A stretch of 23,780 nucleotides of DNA from Carex sylvatica. Its lineage: Eukaryota > Streptophyta > Magnoliopsida > Poales > Cyperaceae. The notes below the pieces were generated by a model that saw nothing but the letters and a program-made list of their open reading frames with translations, had not been told where the DNA came from and did no database searches. Made by a program: the position numbers and the translations under genes. Positions 17,173-23,780 of the stretch are shown piece after piece. The stretch is taken from positions 1-23,780 of the forward strand of contig CAXKVR010000734.1 of assembly GCA_964058845.1 (NCBI GenBank), written 5' to 3'. Position 1 is the first letter of the stretch; every line of letters begins with the position of its first letter.

Positions 17173-17362
17173 AATTCAGACCCCCCCTAGGTGCCGGAGG
17201 GTGCAATTATTAAATCCAGACCGTTCTTTAAATCTGGCACGAATCTCTTAATGGACCCCCTATATTTACAGTAGGTACCATATTTCTTTTGGCCCGACTG
17301 GGATAAAATCCAGTCCGTTCTCTCCTATTTGTACCCTCCAGTACCTGAGGGCATACGGATTC
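17173..17362. mobile_element. GAATTCG-type MITE copy in unit D
   Basis: About 190 bp with imperfect inverted ends: AATTCAGACC..GGTGCCGGAGGGTGCAA on the left, and inward from the right GAATCCGTATGCCCTC..GGTACTGGAGGGTACAA. The interior holds TCTGGCACGAAT and ATGGACCCCCTATAT, shared with copies near 13075-13220, 19429-19590 and 22530-22625. Unit F lacks this insert after the same GATAGAAAATGGGTCTGT flank (21585-21600). Confidence 0.6.
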
Positions 17363-17395
17363 ATCTGGTGCCATCTCAATTTCATCTTTCTTGCA

Positions 17396-17423
17396 CATCA
17401 TCATCATCATCATCATCATCATC
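17396..17423. repeat. (CAT)9 microsatellite
   Basis: An uninterrupted CAT/ATC run at the standard microsatellite position of the array unit, immediately before GAAGGTTAGAG. Confidence 0.92.
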
Positions 17424-18848
17424 GAAGGTTAGAGGCGTATGTATTTGGGATGAAACTATTGGTTCTGCTTGGTACTGAACGGATAGGTTTTGCTTAAATG
17501 GATAGCCCACTTTGGTACTTGTCTATGAGTAATAATGAATTAACTTTCTGAGGGCATCGGCACAACATGTTGCTGTTTTAATTGACGAGCTTTAGTTTTG
17601 TTGCTTCTTCTTTCAAAAGATTTATTGAATCACCCTACAATTATAATTTTTAGGTAGTTTTGGCTGATAATTGTGTTCTATTGATACCAGCATCAAATGG
17701 ACTGACATTGTTTGTTCGGTAAGATTCATTCTTTTACCTTTGTCTTTGTTGCTGCATTTTTTTTGACTGGAATAATGAATATTTGTGTGTATATCTTTGA
17801 CCTGTATAATTAAATGTCTAATTTTGCTTTGTTAATTTTCTCCTATATTGCCCTGATTATTTTCTGATGCTAGCATCAAGTGATTTTGACAGAATAGTAT
17901 GAATATGTTTTGCAAAATTTTACTTTGCACTAGTACTACCATAATTGCTCTTTGATGATGTCCTAATGCAGCTCCCTTAAGTGCATAGTTCAGTGAGCAA
18001 AGCGGTTAAAAAAGAAGTGAACTTGATTTGGTTCCCTCTTTTATATGAGGCTGTATTAGATATGCTCTGATTCAGTTCCCTCTTTTATAGGTGCATTGTC
18101 TGCCGTGACATGTGGTATTGGCTTAAAGTGAGCTTAACTTCAGTTTTTGACCTAGGTATCATGCTTGATTTGATCTGGTCATAAGGGGTTTAGGGTTACG
18201 GTTCGTTCTCTATAAACAGCTTTTCTTGGCTTAGTTGGAGATTAAGAAGATGTTTCCTCTCCTCCTCACTTCTCCAATTCCAGTGTCTATATTGAATCAC
18301 TCGCTAGTTCATCGTTCGTCCTTCCTTTCGGAGGAGAGAAACAAACCTTTAATTCTGTCTATGTAAGTTCTTTTGTGTAAATCCATTTGTTTACTTTTTT
18401 TTTTTACTGCAATCTGGTGCCACTTGAAAGAGTTTATGATTGAATTAGATATCTTAGATCCAAGACTAGATTTGTAAATGCATGCAGACAATAGTGCTAT
18501 ATTTTGCCATTTACTATTGTGCTTCATTTGTTGATTACACAGAAAGGTACTATTGCGCATCAAAGCTCTTATTTTTCAGGTTGGACAAGTAAATTTTTTA
18601 TTTCTTTGTTGCTTTTCTTTTTCTTTGGTTATTTTTTTTCCTTTCTACTGATTGGTTTTCATAACTCTATGCATGCATTTTTCTATATTATAGCTGGTTT
18701 ACTTATTTTCTTTGAGAATGTTATTTATGCCCAATGATGAATTTAATTGTACAAGTTTTAGAGGACCCTTTACTTTCTGTTGGTTTTACTTTGAGTGAGG
18801 AGTCGAAGCAAGTTTATTTTTTCAGATGCGAGTAGTCATTTATGACCA

Positions 18849-19176
18849 GAATTCGGATCCTCCCCCGTACCGGACAAGGGAATCTTTTAGAATTGGTAGA
18901 TCTGGACCCGTACAGAATAATTTTTTAGGTCCGATGCATTTTGAAATTCATGTGCACAAATCTCAGAGCGGAACGCGCTTGAATCTTAAAGTGCATCAGA
19001 CGGCTCTGAAGCCCATCGGACTTAAATTTACTTCCAATGGCCATTGGACCTACACTTTTCTCCATGAGATAACATGTCACGTAGAAACTCCATTGCCTTC
19101 TGAATTTCCTCATTCTTTCACGAATTTGGATCCCCCAAGGTACCGAAGGATCCGTATCCTCCCAGGTACCTGATTC
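18849..19176. mobile_element. GAATTCG-type MITE or composite in unit E
   Basis: About 328 bp from GAATTCGGATCC to a right end that reads inward GAATCAGGTACCTGGGAGG. The interior has several partly inverted words (GGTCCGATGCAT, CCCATCGGACTT, CCATTGGACCTAC) also found in unit F near 20744-20938, so it may be two nested elements. An open frame crossing it (18826-19173) has no recognisable domain and is not conserved in other units. Confidence 0.5.
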
Positions 19177-19215
19177 GAGACAATTGAAACGAACACCCAG
19201 ATTTACTCTCAGCCG

Positions 19216-19315
19216 GTGCCTATTCGGGAGGAAATAAAAGGTTGGATTTGGAATTGCAGGGACCCTACAATCCCTTAGGATCGTAGCAGATTTATTTCCC
19301 TATTCGGGATAGCAC
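19216..19315. mobile_element. Short hairpin MITE, about 100 bp
   Basis: The left side has GTGCCTATTCGGGAGGAAAT followed by AAA. The right side, read inward, gives GTGCTATCCCGAATAGGG followed by AAATAAA. The GGAAATAAA/TTTATTTCC arms are exact. I could not identify a TSD. Confidence 0.45.
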
Positions 19316-19428
19316 AGGGGGCCAGTGTTATTTGTGCTTTGAGATTTGTGCCAAGTTAAAAGAATGATCCTTGACCGTCTGTTTCAATTGTACTCTGTCA
19401 GTTAACCTGAGGGGGTGTGAATTCGGTA

Positions 19429-19590
19429 CCGGAGGGTGCAATTATTAAATCCCGACTGTTCTTCAACACTGGCACGAATATCAAAACGGACCCCATAAAT
19501 CTACAATAGGCATCGGATTTCTTTTGGCCTGGCTGGGACTAAATCCAGACTGTTCTTTTCCTACAATAGAGTGTGGTACCTGGCGGATTC
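19429..19590. mobile_element. GAATTCG-type MITE copy, second in unit E
   Basis: About 162 bp from GAATTCGGTACCGGAGGG to a right end reading inward GAATCCGCCAGGTACC. The interior (GGCACGAATATC, ACGGACCCCATAAAT) matches the unit D copy. Confidence 0.55.
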
Positions 19591-20911
19591 TTCCTTCACA
19601 ACCCACATACAAGTATGTTATGAATTTCACCTTTCTTACACATTATCATCATCATTGAAGGTTAGCTCGGTATATATCTGGGACAAGCTAGTTGGTTCTG
19701 CTTGGTACTGAAAGGATAGGCTTGCTTTCTCTTTGTTTAAATGGATAACCCACTTTGGTAGTTGTCTATGAATAATAATGAGTCAACTCTCTGAGGGCAT
19801 CAGTACAACAACTTATTGTTGTTTTAATTGACGAACTTTTGTTTTGTTGCTTCTTTTTTAAAAGATATATTGAATTGACCTACAATTATAATTTTTTGTT
19901 TGTTTCAGCTGAAACTTGTGTTCTATTGATGCTAGCATTGAATGGACTGACCTTGTTTGTTCATTAAGATTCATTCTTTTTTTTTCTGTCTTTGTTGCTG
20001 CATTTTTTTTTTTTCTGAACTGGAATAATGACTATTTGTGGTAGTACTTCTTGGACCTGTATAATAGAAAGGTTCAGTTTGGTCAGTTATTTTTTTTCTT
20101 ATATTTTCTTGGTTGTATTTCAAATTCTTTTCTGTTTCCCTCTGAAAACTTTTTATTTGTAACCTAGCAATAAGAAATGAGAAAACAAAGATTTAACATC
20201 CTTGATTATTTTCTGATTCTAACATTAAGTGATTTTAACATTTTAGTGTGGAATTCTTTCTTTTGCAAAACTTTACCCTGCACTATTACTCCCATAATTG
20301 CTCTATGGTGAGGTCTTAACACAGTAAGATCAGACATCTTGATACTTTTCTTTGTTGCTTTTCGTTTTCTTCAGTTAATTTTTTTTGCTTCCTTACTAGA
20401 GATTGGTTTCCACAACTCTATGCATGCATTTTCCACTTTATAATTGGTTTACCTTATTTCTTGTGAATGTTATCTATGCCCAATGATGAATTTAATTGTA
20501 CAAGTTTTAAAGACCTGTTTGGTTTTTCTTTGAGTGGGGAGTCAAAACAAGTATATCATTTTAGATGCGAGTAGTCATTAATGGTTTTTTTCCCTCTTCA
20601 AGTTGCTCTCTAACCAGTAACGGAAAAGCATACAATATCACTCAACTAAGATGACACAATTTTATTCTTGTCAACAATGGTAGCAGATGCAAAATTGGTA
20701 ACTGATTCATGGGATGAATAACAGATTCCCTTTTGCACTTCGGAGTAGGTCTGATGTCCATTGGACATACTTTGGTTTGATGGGTGATCTGGCCATCCAA
20801 TTGCATCAAGATTTGTGAGCTCCGTATTAAAATCCGTATGAGTTCTTATCAATTTCCGTGCACACAGAACTTAATGCTAATCGTACAGTGATAGAGCTAA
20901 TTAAACTTAAA

Positions 20912-20939
20912 AGTAGGTCCAATGCCCATCGGACCTACT
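20912..20939. repeat. Perfect short hairpin
   Basis: AGTAGGTCC at 20912-20920 pairs with GGACCTACT at 20931-20939 around a 10-base loop. A related GTAGGTCTGATGTCCATTGG word lies at 20744. It is probably one end of a small inserted element. Confidence 0.6.
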
Positions 20940-21300
20940 CCTATCTAGAATTTTCCCAAAGAGTAGGGTTAGAATGCCCCATTGTTTTTGTGCCTCGATC
21001 ATGCCCCATTGTTTTATGGTCCAAATAGTCGATTTTAACCATTCAACATGATCTCCATTTTAAAATGTGCTTGGATGCGAAATTTTTATAATTTTTGGAA
21101 TTCAGGCTAGCGCAGGGGGCAGTATTATTGGGCTTTGAGATTTGTGCTGAGTTAAAAAGAATGGTCCGGATCCACTAATTCAAAAGATTCCCTTTTCAGG
21201 TCGATGTGAATTCTTGTTTTATGACTACTTTATGTAGTTTAATTTTGGGGTAATTTTGATTCGAGGTCACTAAACTTTGTTCTTTGTCACGAATTGGTCA

Positions 21301-21396
21301 CTACCTTTTATCCGTTTACTCGACCCATACCGTATTCGATAAGATGAGGCTCCCCATTAGCTTACTCTGCCCGTACCACACCCAATGACACCCCTA
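21301..21396. mobile_element. Truncated TAGGAATG-type MITE in unit F
   Basis: It parallels the 16923-17033 element (TTTATCCGTTTACTCGACCC, TACCACACCCA) and ends at the family terminus reading inward TAGGGGTGTCATTGGG. The left terminus is missing. Confidence 0.5.
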
Positions 21397-21940
21397 CTCC
21401 ACTCACCATCCGGTATATGCCGATGCTTCCTTCTAGTTTATTTGTGACCGACTGATTCTTCAGTTTAAATTTTTAATGATTCTTCAATAGCTTAGGCAAA
21501 GGTGGATGCTATTGATTGTTGATCGGAAGAGATTTGGGGATACCGTGAAGTATGTTTTGTAACTTTTGTTAATTAAAAGGAGATAGAAAATGGGTCTGTC
21601 AGGTACTACCTCAATTAAAAGGTTAGAGCTGTATGTATTTGGGAGGAAGTTATTGGTTCTACTTGGTACTGAAAGGATAGGCTTGCTTTCCCTTGGCTTA
21701 AATGGATAACCCACTTTGGTAATTATCTACGAGTAATAATGAGTTAACTTTCTGAGGGCACCAGTACAACAACTTGTTGATGTTTTAATTGATGAACTTT
21801 TGTTTTGTTGCTTCTTTTAAAATATCTATTAAGTTAACTGACAATTATAGTTTTTTGGTAGTTTCAGCTGAAAATCGTGTTTTATTGATGCTGGCATTGA
21901 ATGGACTGACATTGGTTATTCAGTAAGATTCATTCTTCTT

Positions 21941-23520
21941 CTTCTTTGTCTTCGCTTGTCCTTCTTTAGAGGAGATAGAAGCGAGCCTTTACTTTTGGCT
22001 GTGTAAATGTTTTTGTGCAACTCCTTGTCTACTTTTTGTTTATTTCAATTTGGTACACTTTGAACAGTTTGTGATTGAATTAGATGTCTGAGACCTTAGA
22101 TCCAATACTAGGTTTGTAACTGCATGTAGACAATACTGCTAAATTTTGCCATTTACATGTGCTGCGATTGTTGATTTTTGCAATTTGCATGCACATCAAA
22201 GCTCTAAATTTCAGCTTGGACAAGTAAAAAATTTAATTTTTTAGTTATTCTTTTCATTCAATTAATTTGTTTCTTCATTATTACCTATTGGTTTCCATAA
22301 CTCTATGCATGCATTTTTCTTCTCTATAGTAAATTACTCAATTTCTTTCTGAATGCTTTCTATATGCCCAATGATGAATTTAACTGTACAAGTTTTAGGG
22401 GCCTGTTTACCTAGTGCTGGTTTTTCTTTGAGTGGGGAGTCAAAGCAAGCTTCTCCCTTCAGGTGCGAGGAGTCATTAATAGCTATTTTCCCATTTCAAG
22501 TTACTTTCTAGCCAGTAGTGGAAAAGCATGAATTCAGATCCAGTGCAATACCTGACCGTGTATAATGATATCTCAGTTGTCCGTTTTAATCTGGCCCAAA
22601 ACTTTTGGTGGACCCCCTATATAAGGAATGTTATCAATTCAACCATTCTTTTACAACCCACTTCTAAGGATGTTATCAATTTCACCTTTTCTTACACATC
22701 ATCATCATCATCATCATCATTGAAAACCTTTTATTTGAACGCAAACCTTTTACAACTCTAAAATTAGGACCTTCTGCTATACCAAGCAATAGTCCATTGT
22801 TGCCAAAAAAGTTTGGAAAATCTATTGACAGACCATGATCCGATTTATTGTGTGATTTTTCAATAGCTTAGACAAATGTGGATGCTATTGATTGATGATC
22901 AGAAGAGATTTTTGGGGATAGTGTGAAGTATATTTTGTTAATTAAAAGGGTTCTTCCTCAATTTCACATTTCTTGCTCAGCCCATCTATAAGAGTGCTAT
23001 AGCTTAGAAATCATGTCATGTAGAAAATCCATTGCCTCGCCCACTTCACCTTCTGCTTGGTACTGAAAGAATAGGCTTTCTTTTTGTTTTCTCAAATGGA
23101 TAACCCACGTTGGTACTTCTTTGTGAATAATAATGAGTTAACTTTCTGAGGGCATCAGTAAAACAACATGTTGCATCTTCTTTTAAAAAATTTATTACAT
23201 TAACCTACAATTTTTTTTTTTTATTTTGGTAGTTTCGGCTGAAAGTTTTGTTCTATTGATGCTGGCATTGAATGGACTGGCATTGTTTGTTCAGTAAGAT
23301 TCATTCTTTTCTCTCTTTTTTCTGTGTCTTTGTTGCTGTATTTTTTTTTCTGAACTGGAATAATGAATATTGGTAGTATTTCTTTGACCTTCATAATTAA
23401 AAGGTTCATTTTGCTTTGTTAATTCTCTCCTATATTTTCTCCTATATTTTCTTTGATGTATTTCAAATTCTTTTCTGTTCCCCTGAAAAAACTTTTATTG
23501 GAAGCTAGCAATAAGATTTT
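21941..23520 (+). repeat. Tandem array unit G
   Basis: It begins at the same shortened junction as units B and C (ATTCATTCTTC into TCTTCGCTTGTCC). The donor-like site is GTGTAAATG. The common body blocks continue to TTCAGGTGCGAGGAGTC at 22460. A GAATTCAGATCC-type fragment (22528-22625), a CAT microsatellite, TCTGCTTGGTACTGAAAG and mini-ORF MLALNGLALFVQ at 23259 follow, then the intron-like tail with CCTTCATAATTAAAAGG. Confidence 0.72.
22697..22720. repeat. (CAT)8 microsatellite
   Basis: An uninterrupted CAT run at the conserved microsatellite position of unit G. Confidence 0.92.
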
Positions 23521-23780
23521 ACTGTTTTGGTCCTGTGGGAAAGGGTTTAGGGTTCTTAATTTACTCTGTTCCCTATGAACTATTTTTCTCGCTAGTTCTT
23601 CGCTCGTACTTTTCTAAGAGGAGAGCGAAGCAAGCCTTTAATTTTGGCTATGTAAGTGCTTTTGTGTATCTCTTTTGTCTTATTTTTGTTAACTTCAATC
23701 TCGTTCACTTACTACTGATTTTGGTTTTGTAACTCTTTTTTCTTTTCCTTTGGTTAATTAGTTTTTACCTTCCTTGCTAC
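23521..23780 (+). repeat. Tandem array unit H (cut by the window end)
   Basis: Starts GGGAAAGGGTTTAGGGTTC (23538), with leader TTCCCTATGAACTATTTTTC and GAGGAGAGCGAAGC, and an intact donor-like TATGTAAGTGC (GT at 23652). With units A and E it is one of three units retaining both telo-box and donor. The window ends inside the body, so the array or the gene it came from continues to the right. Confidence 0.72.

Larger units (their letters stand above)
16241..18170 (+). repeat. Tandem array unit D
   Basis: It starts with GGGAAAGAGTTTAGGGTTC (16264) and a leader ATTCCCTGGAAACTACTTTTC, then CCAGTGTCTAAATTGC and GGAGAGAGAAGCGAACC. The GTAAGT donor region is deleted. Common body blocks follow, then three insertions: a TAGGAATG-type MITE, a GAATTCG-type MITE and an expanded CAT tract. 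The mini-ORF position reads ATACCAGCATC, so its ATG is lost. It ends with an intron-like tail and an acceptor-like TCCTAATGCAG near 17970. Confidence 0.7.
18171..20330 (+). repeat. Tandem array unit E
   Basis: It starts with GGGGTTTAGGGTTACGG (telo-box), then a leader with CTCACTTCTCCAATTCCAGTG and GGAGGAGAGAAACAAACC and an intact donor-like ATGTAAGT (GT at 18363). The body blocks follow to TTTTCAGATGCGAGTAGTC at 18820. This is the longest unit because several MITE sequences (18849-19590) are inserted. After them come TGGTTCTGCTTGGTACTG, the mini-ORF MLALNGLTLFVH at 19929, and an intron-like tail parallel to that of unit D. Confidence 0.72.
20331..21940 (+). repeat. Tandem array unit F (leader and first intron-like part missing)
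   Basis: It begins abruptly at the block TTTGTTGCTTTTCGTTTTC, followed by TCTATGCATGCATTTTCC and CCCAATGATGAATTTAATTG, so the telo-box leader, donor and first body blocks are gone. The middle (20590-21600) is filled with insertion sequences, including a small hairpin and a TAGGAATG-type fragment. The end resumes with AGGTTAGAGCTGTATG, TACTTGGTACTGAAAGG and mini-ORF MLALNGLTLVIQ (21888). Confidence 0.68.

Noticed and set aside
18826..19173. 115-codon + strand frame in array unit E
   Set aside because: It lies wholly inside inserted MITE-like sequence, is not present in other units and contains no recognisable motif.
12001..23780. Array as a CRISPR or bacterial repeat system
   Set aside because: Units are over 1 kb, diverged, and contain plant splice-like signals; the window is nuclear plant DNA.

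Overview
This is plant nuclear DNA, almost certainly from an angiosperm. The evidence is a spliced plant-type PLP enzyme gene with GT-AG introns, two plant-type tRNA genes with internal A and B boxes, a Copia LTR retrotransposon primed by the usual TGGTATCAGAGC site, and hAT and Mutator-like elements with intact target-site duplications (TSDs). The species cannot be read from the sequence. Only about 550 bases code for a conserved cellular protein. The rest is nested mobile elements and a long non-coding tandem array.

Layout. (1) 347-1211: the last three exons of a D-cysteine desulfhydrase / ACC deaminase-like gene on the + strand; its 5' part lies outside the window or in unread sequence. 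(2) 1941-2577: a non-autonomous hAT-like element with a perfect 8-bp TSD. (3) 3570-4536: a foldback element that is almost entirely two inverted arms, with a perfect 9-bp TSD, hence Mutator-like. (4) 4594-4665 (-): a normal tRNA-Asp(GTC). (5) 4787-6577 (-): an internally deleted hAT element retaining a BED zinc-finger exon and a probable acidic C-terminal exon. (6) 6633-10887 (-): a decayed Copia element with both LTRs, primer-binding site, polypurine tract and 5-bp TSD, inserted near the left end of a GGTTCGGTT-rich dimeric element that resumes at 10888-11680. (7) 11772-11843 (-): a second tRNA gene with a tRNA-Asp body but a GTA (tyrosine) anticodon. (8) About 12001 to the window end: at least eight diverged tandem copies of a 1.2-2.2 kb unit. 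The unit looks like the 5' end of a gene: a telo-box leader, a GTAAGT-type donor, an intron-like body, and an exon-like block with an 11-12 codon mini-ORF. Several small terminal-inverted-repeat elements (MITEs) have inserted into it.

The genes do not form a functional unit. The most unusual items are the anticodon-switched tRNA, the tandem array with its conserved mini-ORF, the near-complete foldback element, and the Copia deletion that fuses the protease start to RNase H. All identifications come from reading the sequence; no database search was run.
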